64,000 nt of DNA from assembly GCA_018398815.1 (NCBI GenBank), contig CM031601.1:37081943-37145942 (forward strand), written 5' to 3'. Positions 34,301 through 44,921 of this stretch are shown one piece after another. Positions within the stretch are counted from its first letter, which is position 1. Each line of letters begins with the position of its first letter. The notes under the pieces are model-generated. The model ran no database searches and was not told where the DNA came from. It saw only the letters and a list, made by a program, of their open reading frames with translations. A program made the translations under genes and the position numbers. The stretch comes from Conus ventricosus (taxonomy: Eukaryota > Mollusca > Gastropoda > Neogastropoda > Conidae).

Positions 34301-35920
34301 CACGTTCGAGTCCCTTTTTCTGTGTCCGTTTTTTGGGAAATTTGCCTGTATCTTTTTTTTGTTTTTGTTGCCAGTTGTTTTCATTAAAATTGTTTTCCCC
34401 TTTTTTCCCACCCACCCCCGTTTTCCCCCAAAGGGGGGTGCCCTTTTTTTAAAGGAAAACCCCGTTTATCAGGGCACCAGGATTTCAAAAGAGTTTTACC
34501 GGTCTGAAAAAGTCCCGCCCAGAAACTCCCCAAAACCCGTTTGACCCCAAGGCCCCCGCCCCCCTTTTTCCCGGTAGGGCATGCCCGGGACCAGCCCCCT
34601 TGATCGAAGTTTGGGCCCCTTCAACCACCTGTTAGGGAAAAAATAAGGGGCCAAAAGGTGTGTTTTACTTGATGAAACCCCCCAGTTCCCCTAAACGGTC
34701 TCAACCCCCAGGTTTCCCATTCTTTCCCCCCTCAAAAGGGGCCCCACCGACGGAAAAAAAAGGTGGGCCTCAAGAAGACCACGAGGGGGAAAAAAAAGGG
34801 GTGAAAAGAAGGCTGAAGGGGGGGGGGGGGAAAGAAAAAATCCGTTAAGAAAGGGGGAAAACGTAGGAAAAAGGTGGGTTTTCTTTTTTGTTGGGGGCCC
34901 CCTCCTAACCTTTCGCATGGGAGGTCCCTACCCGGGGCATCCATTACTACCCTTTTAAAGCTTGGCCAGTCAGCATATTGGTTTACAGGGGTAGGGAGGG
35001 GTTCCAAAAATTAAACCCCCCCGCCCGTTTTTTTTGATGCCCCCGTCGCAAAACCCAAAAGGAAACCAGGACACGCAAAAACCCTCCCACCAAAGGCGGT
35101 TGCAACCCCCGGGGGATCAATTTTCCTTTTAGGAAGGTAAAGGGTTCCCAAAATGGCAAAAACCCTATTCCGTAAAGGGGCTAACCCCGTGTTTTGTAGC
35201 AGTGTTTTTTAACCTTTTGGGGGGGAGTCATTGTTTTTCCTGTTTAAAAAAGCTAAAATTTATTGTTTTTTCGTATAAGAAAGTAAAAATTTTTTATTTG
35301 CTTTTTTAAAATACTAAATTTTTAAGGGTTTTTTCCTTTGTGCGGTTTTTCTATAATCAGCCTTAAAAATTTTGCGCTTGGTTTCTTTAAGAATAGTATT
35401 TTTAATTGAATTTCTGATCTAGTTGGTGGCGTTTGTTACATATACGCAACATTGGCACTTTGGGGATGAAATTTCCATTTTCCCAAATTCTTTCCCACTC
35501 TTGTTAAAGCGTTTTAAACTTTTGTTGAAAGCTTTTATCATTCTTTTTTGATTGGGTTTTATATATAAGTGTATCTGCAAAAAGCCCTTTTTGTAGTTCC
35601 GGAGAGAGATTTCTAATTAGTCAAATTTTTATAAATTTTTAAAAACAAGGGCCCCGTACGTTCCCTGTGTTTCACCCGACAAAGACGGTTTTTTCAATTT
35701 GGGGTGACGACCCCTTTTCCCCAAAAAAACTTTCTGCGGGTTTTCCCCAAAGAGGTTTTATCTTGCCCATTTTAGCAAAAAAACCGCAAAGCCGTGTTTT
35801 TCTTTTTTTAACCCCCTTTTTACTCAGTTTCTCTGGGCTGCAAACTTCCCCCAGATTTTTAGATTCTTTTTTCTGGTTTTAGGGGCCCAAAAAAAGGGTA
35901 TGTGTGTTTTTTAATTTTTG
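28390..35920. other. Corrupted, homopolymer-rich consensus (probable assembly error region)
   Basis: Mixed sequence is replaced by runs of G, C, T or A. Compared with the same LINE at 57.5-59.5 kb, bases are often changed to equal a neighbour or lost and gained within runs (for example TTTTCCTCAGCCCACTG becomes TTTTTCCCCGGCCCCCTG). Composition returns to normal at about 35.92 kb. Gene calls inside should be taken at family level only. Confidence 0.8.
28925..34420 (-). mobile_element. I/Nimb-like LINE, apparently full length but heavily corrupted
   Basis: Reading minus: ORF1-like region at about 34420-33490 with recognisable PHKTLN and a C-terminal NPLRCFKCQ-type zinc-knuckle region in shifting frames; ORF2 reverse transcriptase around 30900-30150 (AHTDLGGLGKKKFLHLYRAL beside HTDWGADKKTLLNLYRAL of the 59-kb copy); RNase H at 29770-29450 (GAIARQNPQQPEFYFFKIF); 3' end near 28925 (GGGGGGCTAAAAGCAA). 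The endonuclease region (31-33.4 kb) is too damaged to place. Order and orientation match an autonomous LINE of ~5.5 kb. Confidence 0.65.
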
Positions 35921-36227
35921 GGGAATGTATGTGAACCGCTAGGAGAAAGAAAATTGGCAGACAGTTTCAGAAGAGCATGCACTTCACTTTGAACTCTATT
36001 TTGTCTGTCTTAGAGATATAGGTCATGTCACTGTCACCAAATTGTCACCAGACACGTGAAATTTTATGATGACAATCAAGTTTACTACAGCATGCAAGCA
36101 TGCGCAGTCACCATGCTGATGCAGGCTGTTAGTGTAAGATGAAACCTGAGGCCTACCTGACGTAAACCATCTGCTGCCTGGCAGTACAGGTCCCACTGGT
36201 TGTCCCACCAATGTCATACAAAACTTA

Positions 36228-36680
36228 TCACATGTCACACACAATACTATAAAAGAGGGTCAGGTGCGCCCTTTGCAGCTTGTTTTTGTCTTGTATACCC
36301 GTTTCTTTCATCAGTAGCAGTCTTAAAAAACAAAGAGGAACAAACAAAACGAAAAAAACAAGTGGTGTAGCAGTGTCAGGTAACGAGTGAGCCGGCCCAG
36401 TGGGTTCCTGAAACTGATGCACCCCTGCCATGCCGTGTGTCGCGGGCCGCCATTTTGTCTGAAGCGCTGCCAGTGGAACATTGTATTCCGGGTCGCTTTG
36501 CACTTCACCGTCTTCTTCAACACTACTACCTACTTCTATATCACTTTCATTCTCCATTTTTCTTTCAAATGTCTCCACTTCTACAATAATTTCATCTAAC
36601 TCGTTGCGAGTGGTCGACCATCTCGTCGTCGTTCGTAGCAGACGCGAAAGCCGCCATTGTGAAAGTCGGTCAGTTTCCAT
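36228..36680 (-). pseudogene. piggyBac-like transposase N-terminal remnant
   Basis: Starts METDRLSQWRLSRLLR, followed by an acidic segment (ENESDIEVGSSVEEDGEV) and then HQFQEPTGPAHSLPD, resembling the F-x(3)-GP stretch that precedes the DDE core in piggyBac transposases. It ends before any catalytic Asp. Confidence 0.55.
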
Positions 36681-36745
36681 TCACAAAGTTACTCGCTGCG
36701 TTCTGTGCCTATTCTGAATGAACACACACGGTTCCATCACCCAAA

Positions 36746-36803
36746 GATAAGATAATGTTGCTTATAGCCCAGCCGACCGCAAAGGGCCACATCAGGGCTG
36801 TAT
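36746..36803 (-). mobile_element. Minimal LINE 3'-end insertion (58 bp) with 9-bp target-site duplication
   Basis: TCACCCAAA at 36737-36745 and 36804-36812 flank the LINE 3' end. The insertion lies in the 5' leader of the piggyBac-like remnant, so it is younger than it. Confidence 0.85.
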
Positions 36804-37003
36804 TCACCCAAAAATAGTGCCAACACATGATTGGGCCATGCCTGAGTCTTCCTAGTTACTGTCTGCGACTGTGTGTGTCTACACACGTGATCACTGCGTG
36901 ATGGAAAATTCCCACAGAGAGGTCCCGGTACGTCCCGGTACGGGAAGAACAGGCGCCCGACGTTCAGTCCCGGATTCTCCCGTTGCGAGTATAAGAGGGT
37001 TAA

Positions 37004-37385
37004 GCAGCAGGCCCTCATGGTCAACCTTATCAAAGGCTTTAGAAAAGTCTAATAAAATTGCATCTATTTGCTGTCTGTTGTTAAGACAGTTATTAAAATC
37101 ATTGAGAGTTGTTATAAGTTGAGTCTCACAACTCCTTCGCTGTCTAAAACCATGCTGGGCGTTATTTAAGAAGTCATATTTGTCAAGATGATCCATTATG
37201 CTACTATATATTATGTGTTCAAGTAGTTTTGCTGATATGGATGTAAGAGATACAGGTCTATAGTTCTCTGCTTTTGTTTTGTCACCCTTTTTGAATAAGG
37301 GAACAATGCTCGCATCTCGCCACTCATCAGGTATTACTCCCTGGTCCAGAGAAGCTTGGTAAAGTAGTTGGTATACCTCACTCAA
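37004..37385 (-). pseudogene. Non-LTR reverse transcriptase fragment (Jockey/CR1 group)
   Basis: Reads IPDEWRDASIVPLFKKGDK, NYRPVSLTSISAKLLEHI, AQHGFRQRRSCETQL and DAILLDFSKAFDKVDHEGLL, the N-terminal RT blocks including the first catalytic Asp (LLDFSKAFD). Similarity stops at a TTAA where the piggyBac-like remnant begins; the YxDD half is missing. Not the I/Nimb-like family found elsewhere here. Confidence 0.85.
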
Positions 37386-37839
37386 CTTGCTTGTCCAAAC
37401 AAATGCCTTACTCCTCAGTTGGCCTGGGACATCGCCATATCATCAGAATAATTTTTTTTTTTAAATTAAAAAAAAAAAAAAAAACTGTGACAGCAAGGAG
37501 CTAACCTCGCCTCCATATCCAGATTTGCAGCAAAAGTGACTGTCCTCAATGACTTAACTTCTTTGCGCCATATTGAACTAGATCAGTTTTCTCCTTGTCT
37601 ATGGATAATGTTGTTTTTTCCAGACGCAATGGATTCCAAAAAATGTTTGTTCAAGCTCGCCTTTGCTTCTGAAGAAAATGCAGCCTTTTCTTCTGCTTTT
37701 CAAAGGGTCAGTAATTCCCAAATTTCATTCTGTTGCTAACTCTCTTGAGCAGTCACTATGTCAGTTTTCACCATGGCATACTCCCACACCTCCTGCTCCT
37801 TCAACATCCATTCACGTTAACTCTTTATGCTCTGACTGG

Positions 37840-38395
37840 CTTTCATGCCAATACACAGTCCATTCACATTCACTCTTTGTGCCTCTGTTGTGCCTTCATG
37901 CCAATACACAGTCCATTCACATTCACTCTTTGTGCCTCTGTTTCACCTTCATGCCAGTACACAGTCCATTCACATTCACTCTTTGTGCCTCTGTTGTGCC
38001 TTCATGCCAATACACAGTCCATTCACATTCCCTCTTTGTGCCTCTGTTGTGCCTTCATGCCAGTACACAGTCCATTCACATTCCCTCCTTGTGCCTCTGT
38101 TTCACCTTCATGCCAGTACACAGTCCATTCACATTCACTCTTTGTGCCTTGACTGGACCTTCATGCCAGTACACAGTCCACTCACATTCCCTCTTTGTGC
38201 CTCTGTTGTGCCTTCATGCCAATACACAGTCCATTCACATTCACTCTTTGTGCCTCTGTTGTGCCTTCATGCCAGTACACAGTCCATTCACATTCCCTCT
38301 TTGTGCCTTGACTGGGCCTTCATGCCAGTACACAGTCCATTCACATTCACTCTTTGTGTCTCTGTTGTGCCTTCATGCCAATACACAGTCCTGCT
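37840..38395 (+). repeat. 54-bp minisatellite, ~11 copies, open in all three plus frames
   Basis: Unit TTCATGCCAATACACAGTCC then ATTCACATTCACTCTTTGTG then CCTCTGTTGTGCC. Copies are very similar. The unit length keeps all three plus frames open (e.g. HANTQSIHIHSLCLCC). I consider it non-coding. Confidence 0.93.
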
Positions 38396-38609
38396 TCCCC
38401 TGCATTGGCTGTCAAAACAAATAGTGCCAGTTGTCTGGAGTCTGATTTGGATTGATCAATGAGATGACACAAAAGCATTTGCTTGATCTGGACTAATGAA
38501 GCAATTGCTTTCTCATGACCTGGAAGAGGACAGAATCCTGCTAAGTGAAGATCCTGCAAGAAGACTTTAAGATTTTATACTGAATTGTGCTAAGTCAACC
38601 ATTCCTACA

Positions 38610-39103
38610 TCTTCCGAGAAGCCCCTAATGCCAAAAGTTCCTTGGTTCAACTCTGAATGTAAAGGAATTAGCAAAGCCCACAAAAGAGCTCAACGTTGGG
38701 TCTCCCACAGACCACTGATGCCCAGCATACAAGCACATCAGAAATTGAGAGCAAAATCCAAACACATCTGTAAAACCAATAAAGTTCATCTTGGAAACAA
38801 TATTTCTCTAGTCTTACGTCTAAAACATCGAAGAAAAAAGTGTGGAAAATCATTAAGAAAATTAGAGGGAAGACCACCTGCCCTACTGTGAACCATTTCA
38901 AGTTTTCTGACTCTTTAATAACAGAGAAAAAAGCTGTTGCCAATCTGCTTGCTCCAACTGTTGAAACGAATTCCTTTTCTTCTAATAAATCAGCCTGTTT
39001 AGTCAAAAACAAAGCCCTCAAAGAAAAATCACCCTGCAAGTTTTCATCAGACAACATGGAAGAGTACAATCTTCCACTTTAAATGAATTGAAATCCACCT
39101 TAT
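38610..39103 (+). pseudogene. LINE ORF2 linker fragment between endonuclease and RT
   Basis: Reads PKVPWFNSECKGISKAHKRA, then after a frameshift near 38830 VWKIIKKIRGK, FSDSLITEKKAVANLLA, SSDNMEEYNLPL, a stop, and MNELKS. These are conserved linker motifs of I/Nimb- and Jockey-type LINE ORF2 proteins. RT does not follow. Confidence 0.7.
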
Positions 39104-40240
39104 GTGCCTTCATGCCAAACAGGAAGGGGAATTTCTTCTTGCCCTACCTATGTAAAGAGACAGTAAATAAAAACTACAGGTAGTGCAATGACCAGTCAGC
39201 AGGCATAATTCAACAGTTCATTGCTTGCATACACATGATGAAGGCCTGAAAAAGAGAAATAAGGCTTAAGCCATATTAAAAAAAATATTCTTCCACCACT
39301 CATACAAAATATGAATGGAAAAAAAAATTCCCACTGTATATGAATGCATATGAGAAGAAAAATCTTAGAATTAAATAGTCATGCTTTTTCCATTCATACA
39401 CCTCTGGACAAAGCCTAATTAATAAGATTTCCATGTTGTTCTCAGTCTCTGTATTTGTTCTCTCTCTCCCTTGCCACCATACCCACATAATGACAATAAT
39501 AATATTACTGACAACTTCTAAAGCGCCCATCCTTACAATGTAGTCTAAAGGCCACTTTACAAGTTTTAACAAATCAATATCTAAAATATAGGCTGGATAC
39601 ACACACACATGTGTGCGTGCGCCAGTGTACAATTCTGCATTAATGAGTCACACACACACACACACACATACACACACACACACACAGAGCACACATTGGG
39701 ACAAAATGTCGCATACATGAACACATACACAAAATTACATGGAGAACAGCTCATTCGTACACAAGCAAAGAGTGCAAATGACATGCAGTAATTTAGTAAT
39801 ATTTCTGGTGGTATTCTGCAACTGGCGTTTAAACAGGTAAGTTTTAAGTGCAGACTTGAAAGTCAGGAAGGAAGGGGTGTGACATTGATGGAGCGGAAGC
39901 AAATTTCAGGGTACTGCCGCAGAAAAAGAGAATGCTCTTGAACCGTTCTGTTTTCAGTTATATGAGGGATTTAGACAAATTTGGTCATCAAAGGAAGAAC
40001 GAAGGGAACGTGTTGGAATATAAATTTCGAAGAGGTCAGATATACAGGTAGACAGTTCATCTGAGATAATCTTATAACATAGACACATAGACTTTTACTG
40101 AATACTGTGCTTGATTTTGAGCCAGAGCAATTTCTGCAAGAGATATGAAATATGATGTTGGCCAGCAGCTAAATTTTGAATATGCTGTAGCGGCTGGAGT
40201 AAAGCTGCAGATACACCAAGCAGAAAAGCGTTAATGATCT
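39104..40240. other. No gene seen; CA microsatellite
   Basis: (CA)n tract at about 39640-39690. The block at 39830-40240 resembles 41330-41780 (GAGAATTTCAGTAATCAAGT region) and probably belongs to a dispersed repeat leading into the RT fragment at 40.25 kb. Confidence 0.4.
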
Positions 40241-40244
40241 AATC

Positions 40245-40469
40245 TTCACAGAATGCAGGAAGACAATATGTTTTCATGGCCTGTTCTGTAAGGAAAGGTC
40301 TGATAGAGCTGATGCGACAGAGTTCATGAAAGGATGCTTGGCAGATTTTGGCTATGTGGTGTTTCAGGGTGAGATCAGAGTTGAGACAGAAGCCAAGGTC
40401 ATGAACAAGTGGCATAAATGAGATATCAGTGGAGCCTCGGACTACTGACAGTTTCCAAAAATAATCCAA
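40245..40469 (-). pseudogene. CR1/L2-like LINE RT C-terminal fragment
   Basis: Reads VHDLGFCLNSDLTLKHHIAK, ICQASFHELCRISSIR and FLTEQAMKT, the thumb-region pattern (V-x-x-LG-x-x-L-x-S-x-L...H-I...) after the YxDD of CR1-like reverse transcriptases. It is short, with nothing conserved on either side. Confidence 0.6.
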
Positions 40470-41789
40470 TTCACATCTACCTATTTACAAAAAAACAAAA
40501 AAAAAAGGACCAAGCAGAATGCCTGCATTTTATTGCAAATTAAAAAAAAAAGGTCTTGTACCAGTGAGAGACATTCTCTGAGGGGGTCATTCTGAGAAAA
40601 ATCAGGGTTGAGGATGAGGATCGGTAGACGGGGCAGTGAAAAAGGTGATAACTGGAGACAGCATTTCCATTTTCCATCTGCTATAAAGTTCAGTTGTCCT
40701 GGACAATCCGACAGGTAGGTATTTTGAGCCCTGCTCTAGATGTGGATTAATAAATAGTATGATTATGACATAACCATACTATGCTAGGCCAGAATTAATG
40801 ATTGCGATGGCATAATCTGGACTAATGAATGCGATGACATAATTTGGACTAATGAGTGTTATAATTCAATCTAGACTAATAAATGCAATGACACATTATA
40901 ATAACAATAATAACACTAATAATAATAATTATTATTTATGGCACTTAATCTTACATAGGCCCTAAGCACTTACAAATACAGAAAAGATTAAAGAAAACAC
41001 AAATGAAGCCAAAAGAATATAAATATTGCAATAATTACAATGCACCTACAAACAAGAATGCATATAAACACCCACCCACACACACGCACACATACAAACA
41101 CACACACACACACACAAACACACAATCCCACACACACTGTCTCGCAACAAAGCACACACACACACACGCACGTGTGCTCACACACACATGCGAGTGCACA
41201 CATACACACAAGTCGCAGAATTAATCAGATGGGGAAGGGGAAGAAAGAAATGCTATTGATAGGTGAAGAGGGTTGTTTTAAGAGGGTTGTAAGATAGGTG
41301 AAGAGGGTTGTAAGAGGGTTGTTTTATTCCAAGAAACCGGACCCTGAAAAGAAAAAGAGCAATCGCCATAGATTTTTGTTCAAAATCAAGGGATTTTGAG
41401 TGTTGTCGGCAGAAGAACGCAACTGCCTAGAAAGAACATAGAGATGAAGGAGATCAGAAAAGTAGAAAGGAGCTAAGTCATTCAAATATTTAAAGCAGTG
41501 TAAGGACAGTTTGTGGTCTATTTGTTTTTAGACCAGCAGCCAGTGAAGAGGAAGAAGTAAGGGAGTGACATGAGAAGATCTGAGTTGTCTAAGAATATTT
41601 AATGAGGAGCATTGTTTTGTACTTTCTGGAGACAACTGAGAAGATTCTGGGGACAGTCAGCAAGGAGAGAATTTCAGTAATCAAGTCTTGATAGAATGAA
41701 GGCAGAAACAAGGGTTTTTGTGGCATCAATAGAGAGATGTTGCACAGAACCAATGCAGCTAAGCTCAAAGTAACAGACACATTACTAGA

Positions 41790-42120
41790 TGAAGATTAAT
41801 ACATGGGATGAAACACCGACATTCTACAAGCTCAAGACCAATAAATGTGAAGAAGTCAAAGCACTGACACTAATGAGTGTGATGATGACTCAAGGTATTC
41901 CACTAGATCTGTACTAATGACACAAATGCATTCCACAAGATCAAGATCAGGACAAACAAATGCGTTCTGTGGGGTCTGCCACAAACACACCCCATTAGAT
42001 CTTGACTGATGAATGTGATGACATCAATGTACTCTGCAAGATCTGGACTAATTAGTGTGATGAGATGCATTCATTCTGCTTGATCTGGACTTATTAAATT
42101 AATGTGAGGACATAAAACAA
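41790..42120. repeat. Degenerate ~55-bp minisatellite next to HERC2-like exon donor
   Basis: Units like GATCTGGACTAATGAATGTG plus ATGACA...ATTC; related units at 40790-40900 and 38470-38500. It ends within about 15 bases of the exon at 42132. Confidence 0.6.
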
Positions 42121-42131
42121 GCTCCACTCAC

Positions 42132-42311
42132 TGAGGCCGTAATTGCAGCCAGCCTCGATGATGCTGTGCATGAGGCCGCTGAGGGCGCTAACAGCTTCTG
42201 GCTGACAGCGAGGGGTATGGATAGCAGCACACAACGACAGGACTTTGAGCAGACCCACTGTGGACTTCCGTACCAAAGAGGTTGGATGCTTGCTCTCTGG
42301 CTTGACTTTCT
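42132..42311 (-). CDS. HERC2: HERC2-like E3 ubiquitin ligase exon after the MIB domain
   Basis: 180-bp exon with acceptor TGTATTGGCAG and donor CTCA|GTGAGT. Reads (G)AG-KVKPESKHPTSLVRKST, VGLLKVLSLCAAIHTP, CQPEAVSALSGLMHSIIEAG. It aligns with human HERC2 HPTAMMFTSTINLLQTLCLS...LCGLLRMLVESG. Both split codons agree with neighbours at 43510 and 27938. Minisatellites flank both sides. Confidence 0.92.
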
Positions 42312-42319
42312 CTGCCAAT

Positions 42320-42480
42320 ACATGCGCAGATGCATGGCATAGCTTCCAATGTAAACCCATGAAACAATGAGTAAAACTGCTTTCTATGTAAACACATGAA
42401 GCCATTCACGACTCACCTTTCTGTGCAAACAAATGGAGCAATGAATGACACAACTCCTATGTAACAAAGCATGATACACT
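42320..42480. repeat. Degenerate minisatellite upstream of HERC2-like exon
   Basis: Repeats of CTATGTAAACACATGAAGC / CTGTGCAAACAAATGGAGCA with AATGA, spacing ~40-45 bases, starting next to the acceptor of the 42311 exon. Confidence 0.5.
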
Positions 42481-43509
42481 TTAATCTGTAAAACACATCA
42501 AACAAAACGTTCTTTGAAAACACTCCAGCAATGAAATACAGAGATTTCTCCATACACACAAGGACCTGTGATTAACATAGCTTTCTCTGTATTAATACTT
42601 TCTCTGTAATCACACTGAACAAGTTGTGCTTTAATCTAAAGCCACTTACAACAACAACAAAAATCAGCTTCATTCATTCCCATACAAGTTATTTGGGAAG
42701 CTCTGAGCACAAAGAGAGCATTTGAGAACTGCTCTTGACAAAAGTGGCTGCTGTCTGTAAAGTAATTTTGATTCAAGCCCAAAAAGTTTTTTAAAAGGAA
42801 AATGTATATCATAACAAGTGACAATGAATGACAGAAATAAGGAACTTCAGTTTCATATAACTGGGGACAATTTAGTGGCACAGACACTGCTGAACGAATG
42901 ATGACAAATCATAAAGCTGTGTAAACTGTACAACAGCATTTGCATTCACTTCAAGGTCATGGAAGGATTCCAGATGTTCCATGATTAAGTAAGCAACTGA
43001 AATGGTCAGTTGTAAACATCAACAACACAGAAATAAACACATGTACAGCAAACGGAATACAGAGCAAGATTTTCACTTAAAATGTGGTGTGATATAGACT
43101 TGCACTATTTGTTTGGTAATATAAAAAAAAAAATGAAAAAAAAAGTACACAAGTTATTGATTAAAGTTTGATGCTCTCAATTAATCATTTGGTAGTTGTG
43201 GTAATGTTAACTGAAAGGACTTGGTAAACAAAGGTTTAACGTGACATAAAAAGACTTGTTAAATAATGGGTTACTGTGAGATATATACAGTTATCCTTCC
43301 CCTCATGCAGTTTGTACTGATATGCTTATTTCACATTTCATCTATTCTACCTTTAATTGTTTACAAATGCACACAGATGACTTTGGCACTAACTTTTGAG
43401 CTTAAACAGATCAGGCAACCCTCATAAACTTCAGCTGAGAGAGAGATGTAAAGATGACAAAAGAGAAAAAGTATTGGTGCACACAAAGCTGGATGAGTTC
43501 CCACACTAC

Positions 43510-43702
43510 CTGACTCAGACTCCTCTTCATCATCATCCTCGTTGTCTGGCACCTCAGGAGGCTGCGCCAACTTGAGATCATATTTACCCTCCTTGCCCAT
43601 GCGGTAGGAGTTGGTGCTGCCTCCATTTTCCCACTGTACACGGATCCAGCCATCCTCCCCCAGCTCTCCAATCACTCGCCCCAGGCCCGGAGGGGGTCCA
43701 TC
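43510..43702 (-). CDS. HERC2: HERC2-like E3 ubiquitin ligase, MIB/HERC2 domain (second half)
   Basis: 193-bp exon with acceptor TTGGTTAG and donor TCAG|GTAGTG. Reads [38 protein letters not shown] and [12 protein letters not shown], then an acidic tail. It is nearly identical to the human HERC2 MIB domain (residues ~1860-1930 of the human protein). With the first half at 50107 it completes the domain, and phase 0 matches across a 6.4-kb intron. Confidence 0.96.
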
Positions 43703-43919
43703 CTAACCAACAATACACAAACAGCATCATGTTTGTTCTTTCTTTTTTCTTCTTCTTTGTTTAGCTCTTTCCTCTTCCCTGTATTCCTGTGCCATTTATT
43801 GCATCTCCTCATACATAACCGCATCCAAGTTCTGTCACAATTCAAGCACTAGTGTTCCATAGGAGGCTATCAATATTGGGTCAATCAATATAAGGCAACC
43901 TAGAGGAGAAATGTACAAC

Positions 43920-44050
43920 TGAGTCACTTCAGTGGTACTCACTGGTACCTATTCTGATCTAGTATGCACAGGATAACACTTATAAGCCCTTCCTACTGAT
44001 GACAATAACTGTTTAGTTGCAGAGACCAGGTATGTGAGCCTCCTCCAACT
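43920..44050 (-). mobile_element. Diverged remnant of the tRNA-derived SINE body
   Basis: The stretch from GTCACTTCAGTGGTACTCAC to AACTGTTTAGTTGCAGAG parallels 25775-25880 of the SINE (CACTTCGGTGGGGTCAGTGG ... ATTGCTTAGTCGCGAG). Head and tail are gone. Confidence 0.6.
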
Positions 44051-44529
44051 TGTTGCTTTTGTTTCTTTCCAGGTACAGAATATATCTGGTCAGTGTCAGC
44101 CCAATTAAAGTATGGTTCATGTCATCATAAAACTGAAACACACTAACTGATTTTGTGCTGACATCACTTTATTTTCATCTTTCTTTATTTAATCAGAAAG
44201 AAAAACAGAGAAAGACAGAATTAAAGAAAAAGAACAGTGGCTGATCTCAAATTTCAACATTTATGGTCGAAGATCTATGCTGACAGCATACTTTCAATTT
44301 AGCCAGACTGAGCTGAAGTCCAATGTTCAGCCCATTATGTGTGTTCAGAAACTGAGAGAAAAAAAAATCTTGCACGTTTTGCCTAGCCTGAAGACCTATA
44401 AAGAGAAGCACATCACAAGAAATAGACTTCATCAGTGTAGTCCAAAAGATGGATGGTTCATCCATGTAGACCACAACATTAAGAACCAAGCAAAATTGGG
44501 AGTTTGTATTATACTCCCTGTTTGGCTAG

Positions 44530-44685
44530 TATACTTACCATGCCTGACCATAGCATTCAACGGCAGTTAGTTAGCTCTGAAAGGCCGAATTTTTTGTGGC
44601 TAATGCGGTAATAAGACTATCATGTGACACCCACCCTACTTCCGCCAAGGAAGAAGCCGGTGCCAACTTCCTGTTCCTCATTCAG
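44530..44685. repeat. DIRS inverted terminal repeat (3' side) with outer extension from 44493
   Basis: Reverse complement of 49879-50036 with ~90% identity by eye (shared CATTCAACGGCAGTTAGTTA, GAAGCCGGTGCCAACTTCCT). Bases 44493-44529 are an extension absent from the other end, as in DIRS-1. Confidence 0.88.
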
Positions 44686-44756
44686 AGAGGCATATGTGCC
44701 AGGTAACCCCAAGAACCATAGTGCTAGAGGGAAGGTACCGTAGGGCGGGCATTAGA

Positions 44757-44847
44757 GTCTGACATGGTAAGTATACTAGCCATACAGGGAGTATACCACA
44801 AACTCCCCATTTTTGTGTCATATACTTTACCATGTCAGACCATAGCA
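44757..44847. repeat. DIRS internal complementary region (91 bp)
   Basis: 44757-44810 is the reverse complement of the outer part of the left end (about 44497-44555), and 44814-44847 is complementary to the outer right end (about 50004-50040). The two halves meet at TTTT. This is the bridging template that DIRS-1 is thought to use to complete a circular cDNA. Confidence 0.85.
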
Positions 44848-44921
44848 GAATTTAAAGGAATTGGAGGAGGGCCGAGTGCCCTAATGGCTCTTGGGTTAGA
44901 AATGGAATAGATATGGCTGCG

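Larger units (their letters stand above)
35920..36999 (-). mobile_element. piggyBac-like remnant ending at TTAA 37000-37003
   Basis: The right end reads, on the minus strand, TTAA then CCCTCTTATACTCGCAACGG. A transposase N-terminal remnant lies 320 bases inside. The left end is lost at the border of the corrupted region. Confidence 0.55.

Noticed and set aside
28974..35882. Many 60-200 codon frames in the corrupted region as genes
   Set aside because: They follow homopolymer-rich errors; only alignment to the clean LINE copy gives meaning.
37663..38462. 205-253 codon frames as a repeat protein
   Set aside because: A 54-bp tandem repeat keeps all three frames open; no independent sign of coding.
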